Shown: in pieces, positions 18,428 through 27,980 of the stretch | Layout: every line of letters starts with the position of its first letter | Position numbering within the stretch: position 1 is the first letter of the stretch | Source of the DNA: Lentisphaerota bacterium | GTDB taxonomy: Bacteria; Verrucomicrobiota; Lentisphaeria; Victivallales; Victivallaceae | DNA length: 64,000 bases | Assembly: GCA_015061805.1 (NCBI GenBank) | Contig: SUVV01000006.1 | Coordinates: forward strand, 1-64,000 | Reading direction: 5' to 3' | Program-made: the position numbers and the translations under genes | Notes under the pieces: generated by a model | Told to the model about the DNA's origin: nothing | Databases searched by the model: none | What the model saw: the letters and a program-made list of their open reading frames with translations, nothing else

Positions 18428-19183
18428 TCACAATTTTCCGATATTCATACCGCCGTCAATATTGATCACCTGTCCGGTGGAGTATGCCAGATCGCCGCGC
18501 AGCAGAGAAGCCACGGCTTTGGCGATATCTTCCGGATATCCCCAACGGGGCTGCAAGGTCAGACCGCCGGCGATCAGATTGTCATATTTTTCTTTGACAC
18601 CGCTGGTCATATCAGTTTCGATGATACCGGGACGGATCTCATAAACATTGACCCCGAATTCAGCCATACGGACCGCCCAGAGTTTGGTTGCCATCCCCAC
18701 TCCGGCTTTGGACATGCAGTATTCGCCGCGGTTGATGCTGGCAACGGTTGCGGAACAGCTGCCGATATTGATAATGGTTCCACTGCGTTGAGCAGCCATC
18801 TGTCTTGCCGCCAGCTGGGTAAAGAAGAAACTGCCGCGCAGATTGATATTCATCACAAAATCGAAACTTTCACCGGTCATTTCCAGAATATCAGCACGCA
18901 CTTTGGGTGCAACTCCGGCATTGTTGATCAAAGCATCGATCGAACCGAAGCGTTCAATGATGGAACTGATGGTATTCTCCCGATCGCTGTCACTGGAAAT
19001 ATCACAGCGGAAATAATCGGCATCGACCCCATATTTTTCCTTGAGTTTGGCGCACTGCGCCTTACCGGTTTCGGCATCCTGGCGGGCGCAGAGCGCCAGA
19101 TTCCAATTTTCAGAAGCCAGTTTCTCGGCGATTCCGGCGCCGATACCGCGACTGGCTCCGGTGATGACTGCACATTTTCCCAT
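18428..19183 (-). CDS. Short-chain dehydrogenase/reductase (FabG-type)
   Basis: VITGASRGIGAGIA, NNAG, INIGSCSA...YCMSKAG, C-terminal STGQVINIDGGMNIG. Confidence 0.93.
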   Translation of the reverse strand: MGKCAVITGASRGIGAGIAEKLASENWNLALCARQDAETGKAQCAKLKEKYGVDADYFRCDISSDSDRENTISSIIERFGSIDALINNAGVAPKVRADILEMTGESFDFVMNINLRGSFFFTQLAARQMAAQRSGTIINIGSCSATVASINRGEYCMSKAGVGMATKLWAVRMAEFGVNVYEIRPGIIETDMTSGVKEKYDNLIAGGLTLQPRWGYPEDIAKAVASLLRGDLAYSTGQVINIDGGMNIGKL

Positions 19184-19300
19184 ATTGAAACTTCTCCAAC
19201 TATGCAAATTTTATAAAAAGTAATTTGAAATATTACACTACTTGTAATATATTTCCAAAGTAGTGTTTTTTCAACCGTAAAAGCGAGATTTATTGATACA

Positions 19301-19783
19301 ATGATTGATCGGGACCGGCAATTAATGCTTCCGGAACAGGAGTTCGTCCGGGAATGCTGTTCTCTGGAGTTTTTCAAATCTTCCGGAGCCGGCGGTCAGC
19401 ACCGCAACAAAACCTCCAGCGCCGTCCGGATAATCCATACGGAATCCGGATTGCGCGCCGAAGATTGCTCTGAACGCAGTCAGCATCGCAACCGCAGCAA
19501 CGCAGTTGCCAAACTGAAATTATCCATCGCACTGAAAATCAGAAAGCCGCCCGAAGACACCCTGCCCCGGATGGAGTGTTCCGTCAACGCGCCGGACTAT
19601 CCGCTGTTTGTGGCAGAACTGTTCGATATATTGACCGTTTGCGGATTTGACCACCGTGAAACGGCGCGGATTTGCGGGATTTCGGCTTCGGCACTTTTGA
19701 AAAAACTCTTCCGTGATCCGGCCGTGTGGCAGGAGTTCTGTTCACAAAGAGAAAGCCGCGGGCTTCCGCGGCTTCACATCTGA
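19301..19783 (+). CDS. Peptide chain release factor-like protein (GGQ domain) with C-terminal extension
   Basis: FFKSSGAGGQHRNKTSSAVRIIHTESGLRAEDCSERSQHRNRSNAVAKL: RF-1-type GGQ domain; no codon-recognition domain. Confidence 0.85.
   Translation: MIDRDRQLMLPEQEFVRECCSLEFFKSSGAGGQHRNKTSSAVRIIHTESGLRAEDCSERSQHRNRSNAVAKLKLSIALKIRKPPEDTLPRMECSVNAPDYPLFVAELFDILTVCGFDHRETARICGISASALLKKLFRDPAVWQEFCSQRESRGLPRLHI
19753..19774. terminator. Hairpin at the convergent 3' ends of the GGQ gene and the WecA/MraY-like gene; possible bidirectional terminator
   Basis: AAGCCGCGG gctt CCGCGGCTT perfect 9-bp stem inside the end of the plus-strand ORF; only weak/delayed T tracts. Confidence 0.45.
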
Positions 19784-19784
19784 A

Positions 19785-20876
19785 TCAATCTTTTTTCGCT
19801 CCGGCGCATTGCAGGATCGTAACCAGCGCCAACAGCAGCACCGCCTGAAACACCAGGATCGCCGCCGTGGTAAAGTCTCCCCAGTATATCGGAAGCGTAC
19901 TCGATCCCAGCGCCAGTGCCAGCAGATGTACCGCCAGCACCGCCTGCGGCCGGGTAAGCCCCATCCGGGCAAAACGATGGGAAATATGATTGTGATCGCC
20001 GATCCAGAATGGTTTTTTATTCAGGGTGCGGATGATCACCACCATCATCGTGTCAAAGAGCGGCAGCGCCAGGATCAGCGCCGGGATCAGCACCGGGAAA
20101 TGCGACAGCGAATATCCCGAATCAAAACAGGTGACCTGCGCGGCGATGACCGCCGCAAGAAATCCGATAAAATGACTGCCGGAATCTCCCATAAAAATCG
20201 ATGCCGGAGCCGAATTGTAAAACCAGAATCCACAGCACACGCCACAACTCAATGCGGCAAACAGAGCCACAAAATATTGATTGTTCAACGCGGCGATGAC
20301 CGTAAAGAATCCGGTGGCGATCGCAATCGTTCCCGCCGCCAGACCATCCATGTTATCAAAAAAGTTGATCGAATTCATCATCAGCATTATCCAGAAAACG
20401 CTGACACATTTCACCAGAACCGGATTGGAGATGAACAAACTCACCCGCACTCCGCCGCCCAGTACCGCAACCAGCGCGATAATGAATTGACCGGCAAACT
20501 TGACCGAGGCACTCAACGCAAATTTATCATCGATCAATCCGAGGATAACCGCTCCGGTGGCGGCGATCACCAGAAATGCCAATTCCGAAAGAGCAAATTT
20601 AAATCCCGGAAAATGTTCGGCAAAAGTACTTTCAAATCCCGGAAGTTTTTCCGATATCACCAGTATCGCACCTGCGACCAGGCAGATCAGCCATGCCAGA
20701 TACATAGCAGCGCCGCCCAAAAGCGGAGTCGCTTTCCGGTGACCTTTGTGATTGTTCGCCGGAACATCCATTAATCCGGTCTTTGCGGCAATTATCCGGA
20801 AAACCGGAGTCAGCAGCAGACACATCCCGCAGCCTCCGGCAAAAGCGGTTCCATAAAGAAAAAGCCAATTATTCAT
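19785..20876 (-). CDS. MraY/WecA-like glycosyltransferase family 4 (undecaprenyl-phosphate sugar-1-P transferase)
   Basis: Multi-TM; LLGGAAMYLAWL, GLIDDKFALS, NFFDNMDGLAAG, FMGDSGSHFIGF, HNHISHRFARMG. Confidence 0.93.
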   Translation of the reverse strand: MNNWLFLYGTAFAGGCGMCLLLTPVFRIIAAKTGLMDVPANNHKGHRKATPLLGGAAMYLAWLICLVAGAILVISEKLPGFESTFAEHFPGFKFALSELAFLVIAATGAVILGLIDDKFALSASVKFAGQFIIALVAVLGGGVRVSLFISNPVLVKCVSVFWIMLMMNSINFFDNMDGLAAGTIAIATGFFTVIAALNNQYFVALFAALSCGVCCGFWFYNSAPASIFMGDSGSHFIGFLAAVIAAQVTCFDSGYSLSHFPVLIPALILALPLFDTMMVVIIRTLNKKPFWIGDHNHISHRFARMGLTRPQAVLAVHLLALALGSSTLPIYWGDFTTAAILVFQAVLLLALVTILQCAGAKKD

Positions 20877-20889
20877 ATTGAAAACTTCC

Positions 20890-21660
20890 TCAACAGGGTT
20901 CTCCGGCAAGTTTCCGCCGGACTGATTCAAATATTATAACCGTTGCCGCCTGGGCAGCATTGAGCGACTCGTAATTTCCGGGCATCGGGATAATGACTTT
21001 GCCGGCAGGAGCATATCCGCCGAGCACCCCATTGGGTTCTCCTCCGATGACGATCACCGAATGGTCAAAGAGACCGGGACAGGTAAAACAACTTTCTCCC
21101 TCGTGGGGGTCAGCTATAAAGAAATTGCAGTATCCGCAATCCCCTGCCCGTTTTGCCAGTTCATCAAGCGTTTCAAAACGGCGCATATTCAGACCGAATT
21201 GCGCTCCCATACCGGAACGTATCGCCTTATCGCCCCACGGATCGATCGATCCCTTGGTATACCACAACTCCTTGCCGCCTGCGGCACGGAAAGTCCGGAT
21301 TATCGTACCGAAATTTCCCGGATCGCCGAGTTGATCCAGCGCCAGAATAAAATCTCCGGAAACCGGTTCTGCCGGTTCCGGCGGAATCGATGCGACCGCG
21401 AGAATTCCCTGCGAATTCACCGTATCAGAAAGTTCTTCAAATGACTTTTCGTCAACCATCCGCAAATTCTGCGGAACTACTCCTGGCAGAGCCGCCAGAC
21501 CGCGTTCAGTTGCGACCGTAAACTGTACAAGTTGCGGGAAGTGGTCAAGTAATTCCCGAACCGCCCGGACTCCTTCACAACGACAACACCCGGAACGGCG
21601 TCTGCCATTCCGGGTTGTCAATGCTTTCACAAGCGAGCGTTCTCTTTTGGAGAGTTCCAT
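20890..21660 (-). CDS. TrmH/SpoU-family RNA 2'-O-ribose methyltransferase
   Basis: LALDQLGDPGNFGTIIRTFRAAG, VIVIGGEPNGV, IIPMPGNYESLNAAQAATVIIFE. Confidence 0.93.
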   Translation of the reverse strand: MELSKRERSLVKALTTRNGRRRSGCCRCEGVRAVRELLDHFPQLVQFTVATERGLAALPGVVPQNLRMVDEKSFEELSDTVNSQGILAVASIPPEPAEPVSGDFILALDQLGDPGNFGTIIRTFRAAGGKELWYTKGSIDPWGDKAIRSGMGAQFGLNMRRFETLDELAKRAGDCGYCNFFIADPHEGESCFTCPGLFDHSVIVIGGEPNGVLGGYAPAGKVIIPMPGNYESLNAAQAATVIIFESVRRKLAGEPC

Positions 21661-21662
21661 GC

Positions 21663-22370
21663 TTACTTTTTCGCGTCAGCTTTTTTTCCGGCAGCGTTGA
21701 CGGCGAAATCACCGTTTTCGATCGCGGCAAGCATCTGTTCGCACTGGGACATCCATGCCGGGAAGGTGTAATCGTCGGTCACCAAACCTTTGCGGGCAAC
21801 CATACGTTTGAGCATTTCGCGGGCACCGTTGATATCTTTGACGGAGAGCATCATGCGGGCAGCCTGACATCCGGCATGAAGTTTGACTCCGGCAGAAAAA
21901 GCGGTGTCATCGGCGACAGCGCTCATGATCCTGGCGGCATCGGCGGCTTTGCCGGACTGTTCAAGGATTCCGGACATTTCAAAAGCCGCGCACTGGCGCA
22001 GGATGACATCAGCTTCCGGATTGTCGTAAACCGCCTTCAACTGATCGGCGGCACCGGCGAGATCTTTTTTCTCAACCATCATTCCGGCGAGCCGGAAACG
22101 GGCAAGATCGACACCAGTGACAGAAGTGTTGGCAGCAATAAGTTTGGCAAGTTCATCGGCTTCGGCAGAAACAAATTTCTGCTGGATTTCGATTTTCCTG
22201 TCACTGCTGTGCTTTACTGCGGCGTAAATTCCGACACCGGCAAGAACCACGATGACCGCAGCAACGGCGACTTTTACCCAATATTTGCTGATGAACAACT
22301 CGACACGTTCAGTTTCACTGAGCAGTTCCTTTTCAAAACCGTCGATATTTTTGACTTCGCGTTTGGCCAT
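21663..22370 (-). CDS. YfgM/TPR-like single-TM protein
   Basis: N-terminal cytoplasmic tail, TM YWVKVAVAAVIVVLAGVGIYAAV, helical-repeat-like C-terminal region. Confidence 0.6.
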   Translation of the reverse strand: MAKREVKNIDGFEKELLSETERVELFISKYWVKVAVAAVIVVLAGVGIYAAVKHSSDRKIEIQQKFVSAEADELAKLIAANTSVTGVDLARFRLAGMMVEKKDLAGAADQLKAVYDNPEADVILRQCAAFEMSGILEQSGKAADAARIMSAVADDTAFSAGVKLHAGCQAARMMLSVKDINGAREMLKRMVARKGLVTDDYTFPAWMSQCEQMLAAIENGDFAVNAAGKKADAKK

Positions 22371-22397
22371 TTTATCAAACTCCTTGAGGTTTTAAGA

Positions 22398-23516
22398 TCA
22401 ATGGTGGGAGAAAATACGTTCGGGGGCATGGAAGAGAGCGACACCGAGTTCATTGGCGCGTTTCACCACATCGGCGTCACGCAGACTGCCGGAGGGAGAG
22501 ATGATCGCCTTGATACCGGCTTTGGCGGCGGCTTCGACACCGTCTTCAAAGGGGAAGAAACCGTCGCTGGACATAACAGCGCCTTCGAGGGTGGCAGTAC
22601 CGGTGTACTTTTCTTTGAACTTCACGATCGCCTGTTCGATGGCACCGACCCGATCCTGTTCACCGGTTCCGACCGCCAGAGTCTGACCGTTGGCGACGAT
22701 AACGACACCGTTGGAACGGACACTGAGGTTGACATGCCAGGAGAAGACCAGATCCTGCTTCCGGGCATCGGTGCATTCTACAGTGGAGGCCTGTTCGCCG
22801 CAGCGGCTGTTGCTGCCATGAGCAGGAACCAGATCATCGACCGAACGGATCGCGGTCAGAAGCGGAGCGGCGATAACCAGAGAGCCGTCCGCGAGAACTT
22901 TGATGGTATCAGCGCTGTCAGAAACTTCATCACGGAAGCGGGGCAGAGAAGCAAGATCACCGCATTTGATGATACGGATGTGCTTATTGAGTTTGTAGTT
23001 TTCGCCGTCGTTGAAGATTTCGAGAACGCCATCTTCAAAATCCGGAGCGACCACACATTCAACGAAGGTGCTCATGATCTCTTTGGCAGTTTCGCAATCG
23101 ACCGGAACGTTGAAAGCGACCACACTGCCGAAAGCGGCGCGGGAGTCAGCATCACGCGCTTTCTTGTAAACGTCGAGCAGAGATTCTCCGGGGCAGCTCA
23201 TCGCGGCGCCGGAAGGGTTGACGTGTTTCATCACCGCGCAGCTGGGAACATCGCAATATTTGACGATGTTGAGCGCACCGGAGATATCTTCGAGGTTGGT
23301 CTGGGAAAGACCGCTCTTGCCGTTTTTAAGGATCTTCATGGAACCGATCGCCCCATTGGAGTTGACCGGGCGATAGAAAGCCGCCGGCTGATGGGGGTTG
23401 GTGCCGTAACGAAGATCTTCGATCTTTTCGTAAAGTTTTCCGGCGACTTCGACGGTTTCCGGGAAGTTTCCGACATTTTTTTCCAGATAAGTGGAACGGG
23501 ACAATTCAGTAGCCAT
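22398..23516 (-). CDS. AICAR formyltransferase (PurH C-terminal-type, stand-alone)
   Basis: LRYGTNPHQPAAFYRP, GLSQTNLEDISGALNIV, AVMKHVNPSGAAMS, SDGFFPFEDGVEAAAKAGIKAIISPSGSLRD; no N-terminal MGS-like IMP cyclohydrolase domain. Confidence 0.88.
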   Translation of the reverse strand: MATELSRSTYLEKNVGNFPETVEVAGKLYEKIEDLRYGTNPHQPAAFYRPVNSNGAIGSMKILKNGKSGLSQTNLEDISGALNIVKYCDVPSCAVMKHVNPSGAAMSCPGESLLDVYKKARDADSRAAFGSVVAFNVPVDCETAKEIMSTFVECVVAPDFEDGVLEIFNDGENYKLNKHIRIIKCGDLASLPRFRDEVSDSADTIKVLADGSLVIAAPLLTAIRSVDDLVPAHGSNSRCGEQASTVECTDARKQDLVFSWHVNLSVRSNGVVIVANGQTLAVGTGEQDRVGAIEQAIVKFKEKYTGTATLEGAVMSSDGFFPFEDGVEAAAKAGIKAIISPSGSLRDADVVKRANELGVALFHAPERIFSHH

Positions 23517-23680
23517 AATCACTCTTTCTTTGTATTTTTTGCAGAGCAAAAGCCCCACATGTTAAAAAAAACATAAAATTTCACATTTTACAATATATCA
23601 CCATTTGAACTTTAGCGCAAATGGAACTATCTTTTAATAAGGAGTTTTTTTGATTTATTTTTCAGAGAGTTGATAATATT

Positions 23681-24346
23681 ATGGAAAAAATCGGGCAAAA
23701 CGGCAAAAAAAGGGGATGGTTCATCACCATTGAAGGACCAGAGGGGGCTGGAAAAAGTTCCTGTGCCGAAGTTTTGATGAACTTTTTCAATACCCGCAAC
23801 CTCCCGGTCTTAAGCACCAGAGAACCCGGCGGAACCCCGCTTGCCGAAAAATTGCGGGAAACCGTAAAAAATAAACCGGACGATGGCGAAGTCATCCATC
23901 CTGAAACCGAACTGCTGCTGATGGAAGCCGCAAGGGCTCAGCATGTACGCGAAAAAATCCTGCCGGCGATCGAACGGGGAATCACCGTCATCTGCGATCG
24001 TTTCACCGATTCGACCACCGCCTATCAGGGCGGCGGCAGAAAGATGGACTGCCAAATCATAACCGGATTCAACAACTACGCTTCCGGTATCTGCCGTCCG
24101 GATCTGACGATCCTGCTCGACCTGCCGCCGGAGTGCGGATTCCGCCGCGTTGCCAAACGGGCAAGCGCCGATGCGGCAAATGACCGTTTTGAAGCGGAAA
24201 AAATGGAGTTTCACCACCGGGTCCGGGAAAAGTTCCTCGATATCGCCAAAAGCGAACCGGAACGGGTAAAGGTCGTCGATGCCAGTTTGCCGCAGAATGA
24301 GGTCGCATCACTCGTGGAGAAAATTATTGATGAGTTTATACGCTGA
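23681..24346 (+). CDS. tmk: Thymidylate kinase
   Basis: ITIEGPEGAGKSS, TREPGGTPLAEKLR, ITVICDRFTDSTTAYQGGGR, LTILLDLPPE. Confidence 0.96.
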   Translation: MEKIGQNGKKRGWFITIEGPEGAGKSSCAEVLMNFFNTRNLPVLSTREPGGTPLAEKLRETVKNKPDDGEVIHPETELLLMEAARAQHVREKILPAIERGITVICDRFTDSTTAYQGGGRKMDCQIITGFNNYASGICRPDLTILLDLPPECGFRRVAKRASADAANDRFEAEKMEFHHRVREKFLDIAKSEPERVKVVDASLPQNEVASLVEKIIDEFIR

Positions 24347-25379
24347 ATACCTGAAACGCTGTCCCGATTTGATCGGATGCCTGGAAAATGCCCGGGCATC
24401 CGGCCGGATGGCGCACAGTTTTCTCATCCACGCGGCCGACAGCCGTACCAGGAGAGATTTTGCCAAAATAGTTCAGCTGATTTCCGGATGCCGCAATCAC
24501 AATAACGGCAGACCGGATTTGGAGTGTTCATTCTGCCGTCAGATCGAAAATGGTTCTTACGCCGATCTGCACCGGATATCCCCGGTCGGCAAAATGTATC
24601 AGATCCGGGTCGGGGACCGCAACAATCCGGAGCCGAACACCCTGCGGGATATGCTTGATCACCTCGGATACACCGCCGGAAAATACCGGAAGTTCGGAGT
24701 TGTGGAAGATGCCGACCGCATGGGCGTTGAAGCGCAGAATGCCCTCTTGAAAACACTTGAAGAGCCGCCGCCGGAAACGACGATAATCCTGTCCACAGCC
24801 AATCCCTCTTCGCTGTTGCCGACGACCCGTTCCCGCTGTCAGATTTTATCGGTTCCGGATGACGGCATCTCCTTTGAATTCGAGGGGCAGGATCAGGTAC
24901 GCGAAGCGTTGTTTGAACTCTGTTTCAACTGCCGCAACGATCTCTGCCGCACAGAAGAGATGGTTCAGTCGCTGCTCGCGGTCGCTTCTGCGCTCGCTGA
25001 TGCCGCAAGAGAACAGTGCGAACAGGATTTTGCCGGATTGATCAAAAGCGCCGCCGCTTCCGAAGACCCCGGCGTTATCAAGCAGATGGAAATTCGCATT
25101 GCCGATGCCGCAAGCGGCGAATATATGCGTAAACGGCGTAGTTTCACCGCGTTTATCTCTACTTTCTGTTCTCTGGTCTTTATGCTTTCTCAAGGCGTCG
25201 ACCGCACCGCCCTGCCCAATTGCGAACTGCTTGACCGTCTTGCCCTGCCCCACGCCATCGCTCCGGAGCGCGGCGAAGCGATCCTCAAAGAAGCTGAAGA
25301 CCTTGAGTACACCCTCAACTACAATGTCAATGACGAACTTGCCTTACGCACCTTTGCAGTAAACATTGCCATGGGATAA
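24330..25379 (+). CDS. holB: DNA polymerase III delta' subunit
   Basis: AHSFLIHA, Cys cluster C...C..C, VVEDADRMGVEAQNALLKTLEEPPPETTIILSTANPSSLLPTTRSRCQIL. Confidence 0.9.
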   Translation: MSLYAEYLKRCPDLIGCLENARASGRMAHSFLIHAADSRTRRDFAKIVQLISGCRNHNNGRPDLECSFCRQIENGSYADLHRISPVGKMYQIRVGDRNNPEPNTLRDMLDHLGYTAGKYRKFGVVEDADRMGVEAQNALLKTLEEPPPETTIILSTANPSSLLPTTRSRCQILSVPDDGISFEFEGQDQVREALFELCFNCRNDLCRTEEMVQSLLAVASALADAAREQCEQDFAGLIKSAAASEDPGVIKQMEIRIADAASGEYMRKRRSFTAFISTFCSLVFMLSQGVDRTALPNCELLDRLALPHAIAPERGEAILKEAEDLEYTLNYNVNDELALRTFAVNIAMG

Positions 25380-25385
25380 ATTATC

Positions 25386-25928
25386 ATGAAAAGAGAAAAC
25401 AATAAAATCCGCCGGAGCAAACGTGAAAGAGGAAGTACCACCTTTGAAGCGATCATGGCGATCGTAATACTCTTTCTGATTGTCTTTTCCATGCTTCAGA
25501 TCTATCACTGGTGCATGACTAAGCAGGTGTGTCAATATTCGGCATTTTTCGCAAATAAATGGGTTTCGCTCGGATACCATGACGAACTTGCGCTCCGGGC
25601 AGCCAAGGTGGCGGCGATCCCGATCTGCGGACGGAGCGTGGGATCCGGCGATGATGATGAAGCCGCCGCCGAACGGTATATGATAGATGGAGATAATTCC
25701 GGGGTTCAGTACGAATACTGGCATCCGAGAAACAAAACTTTCGACAACGTCAATCTTGCCGTCTACCGCACCAGCAATTCCCGTGAAACCGATATAACAA
25801 CCACCGTGAAGTTGGAGAATGCCCCCCTGCTCAATCCCCATTTGGCGCAATTTCTCTCCATTCGCAAGGCGCCTGACCCCAAAGCATCGGTCGATGGCTA
25901 CAATTACAGTAAGGAGTATCTGGAATAA
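25386..25928 (+). CDS. TadE-like pilus-assembly/secreted protein
   Basis: RGSTTFEAIMAIVILFLIVFSMLQIYHW: TadE-type E-containing N-terminal TM segment. Confidence 0.65.
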   Translation: MKRENNKIRRSKRERGSTTFEAIMAIVILFLIVFSMLQIYHWCMTKQVCQYSAFFANKWVSLGYHDELALRAAKVAAIPICGRSVGSGDDDEAAAERYMIDGDNSGVQYEYWHPRNKTFDNVNLAVYRTSNSRETDITTTVKLENAPLLNPHLAQFLSIRKAPDPKASVDGYNYSKEYLE

Positions 25929-27964
25929 TGAAAAGGCTCTGCTCCCGTTACCGCCGTATAAATTCAGGAAACCAGTCCGGACAGGTTCTGGTTGCCGGAA
26001 TATTCATCCTTATAATTTTGCTGTTGCTGGTCTTTTCCGGGTTTGACGTTTACAACGCCATCCGCAGTAAATTCAAGATCGAGACCGCGCAGGAATCTGC
26101 CGCGATTGCCGGAGCCACCTGGCAGCGGGATTCGCTCAATCTCATCGGAGAGATAAATTTGATCAAAGCGTGTTCAGTTTTGCTTGAGGATGACTCAAAC
26201 TGGGTGATTCCGCTTCCGAAACTTCCGTCACCATCCAGTCCGCTTTACAATATCACCAAGGCCCTGCGCGACCGGATTTTTCAATCAAGAATCGATATTC
26301 TTACCGAAATGCAGACCCGTGTAAGTTTTATCGGACCTCTGATCGGTCTGGCGGCGGCTCAGCAGGCGGCAAAAGCCAACGGGATCGCTTCGATCGGTGA
26401 TCTTGATCACTATATCGAAAATTTGCGTACCAGTTCACGCTACCGCGAAGAGTTCGGCGGTGCCAAAACACACATAAACAGATATGCGTGGAGAGAACCC
26501 TATATCGGAATGATCGAAAACATCTCCCGCAACGGAGTCGCCGTTTACCCCAATTCGGTGACCTCAACATTCCCCAGCACATCTCCAAGTGAGCTTGGAA
26601 ACCGGCGTTTTTATCAGGCAATACATCTGAAAAACAATGAGATATCCAATGCGAAAGGTAAAGGGCTTTATCCGCAAACCGGATGGGATGCGTTAAAGAG
26701 CATGGTTTATCGTGACCCCATGGCATCACAATTCGCCAATCCCCCCTGGTGGGATATTGACTACAACCGGGTCGCCTTTCCGAATGAAAGTGAAATCTTT
26801 ACTCTCGGAGTCGGCATCAGCAACAGTACCGAAATATTCAGTGAGGAAAAACGCACTCTGGTCGAAAAAGCCGCCGCCAATCACATGTCAAGTTCAAGTA
26901 TTGAAGCCATTTACAACAACGCAGGCTTCCCCCTTCCTCCAACCGGGATCTCACTCAATTTTTTCAGTTATGACAACTCCTGGTACCCATCTTATTACCG
27001 TAATCAACACAGCGATTACGACGAGGAACACTTCAATTATTGGTTCAAAGGCGATGCGTTGAAACGCAACGTCAAGGAAAAATACATCTACGAAGGCCCC
27101 GCCGCATATGTGGAAACCAAAGTTGATCTCGGAAAAACTACTTCTCTGATCCACATAACCGGTCAGTCCACCAGTAATTCCGGCAGTGTCCGCTTCGGAA
27201 GCAAAAACATCGACATGGTCGATGATATCAGCGATTACCGTCCGGGAAATATCGCCAAAGTGCTGGGCAGTATTGATGAACGTACCCCGCCGATCGCACT
27301 GCCGGTGGTGCTTCCGGTTTTCAATAAAGTGAGCATGATGCCGACCTACATGCCGATACCGTACAATTTCAATGTACTGCGTCCGGATGATGATGATTTG
27401 AAACGTTTTCTCTCGTGGCTTTCGACCAAAGAATCTCTGGATGATGAATCGGGACTTCCATCGGGTGGCAGCTACTATCTCGAAGCATTGCGGATTCTGG
27501 TCAAAGGACCGCAATTCCGCTACTACGGATGGAATCCGGGGTTCGATACCGTAAAGTTTGACGAGGAGTGGAAAGATAAACTTGCGGAATGGCACGAAAA
27601 CCGCCAAAAAGAACCGGAAAAATATCAATACACCTTCGAGGGAGATCACACCCTGCCCGGCTACTATCAGGAACCCAATATTTTTACCGCCTGTCAATGT
27701 ACCACCTCCTGTTCCGGCGTGGTCGCAGTAAAAGATCAGCAAAATGGTGGAATCGCCTATCGTCATTTTATAGAAGGGACAAGAACCTACATGGTGGTAG
27801 ACAGCAAAGGGCACATTGTCACGCGCACGGAATCTGATCCGACCAGGGATCCGACCTGTTGCAGTACATACTATTTCCCCTCCGGCGGCAGTGGCGGTTC
27901 GATGAGCCAGATGACCGGCGGCGGCTACAGCGGCGGCAAGAGCAAAAAAGGAAAAATACGCTGA
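25928..27964 (+). CDS. TadG-like membrane-anchored protein with Cys/Gly-rich C-terminus
   Basis: NSGNQSGQVLVAGIFILIILLLLVFSGFDVYNAIRSKFKIETAQESAAIAGA; C-terminal FTACQCTTSC...DPTCCSTYYFPSGGSGGS. Confidence 0.65.
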   Translation: MKRLCSRYRRINSGNQSGQVLVAGIFILIILLLLVFSGFDVYNAIRSKFKIETAQESAAIAGATWQRDSLNLIGEINLIKACSVLLEDDSNWVIPLPKLPSPSSPLYNITKALRDRIFQSRIDILTEMQTRVSFIGPLIGLAAAQQAAKANGIASIGDLDHYIENLRTSSRYREEFGGAKTHINRYAWREPYIGMIENISRNGVAVYPNSVTSTFPSTSPSELGNRRFYQAIHLKNNEISNAKGKGLYPQTGWDALKSMVYRDPMASQFANPPWWDIDYNRVAFPNESEIFTLGVGISNSTEIFSEEKRTLVEKAAANHMSSSSIEAIYNNAGFPLPPTGISLNFFSYDNSWYPSYYRNQHSDYDEEHFNYWFKGDALKRNVKEKYIYEGPAAYVETKVDLGKTTSLIHITGQSTSNSGSVRFGSKNIDMVDDISDYRPGNIAKVLGSIDERTPPIALPVVLPVFNKVSMMPTYMPIPYNFNVLRPDDDDLKRFLSWLSTKESLDDESGLPSGGSYYLEALRILVKGPQFRYYGWNPGFDTVKFDEEWKDKLAEWHENRQKEPEKYQYTFEGDHTLPGYYQEPNIFTACQCTTSCSGVVAVKDQQNGGIAYRHFIEGTRTYMVVDSKGHIVTRTESDPTRDPTCCSTYYFPSGGSGGSMSQMTGGGYSGGKSKKGKIR

Positions 27965-27980
27965 CAGGAAAATTATAACG

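Noticed and set aside
21615-23576. 653-aa plus-strand ORF opposite the YfgM-like and PurH-like genes
   Set aside because: Antisense codon-usage artefact.
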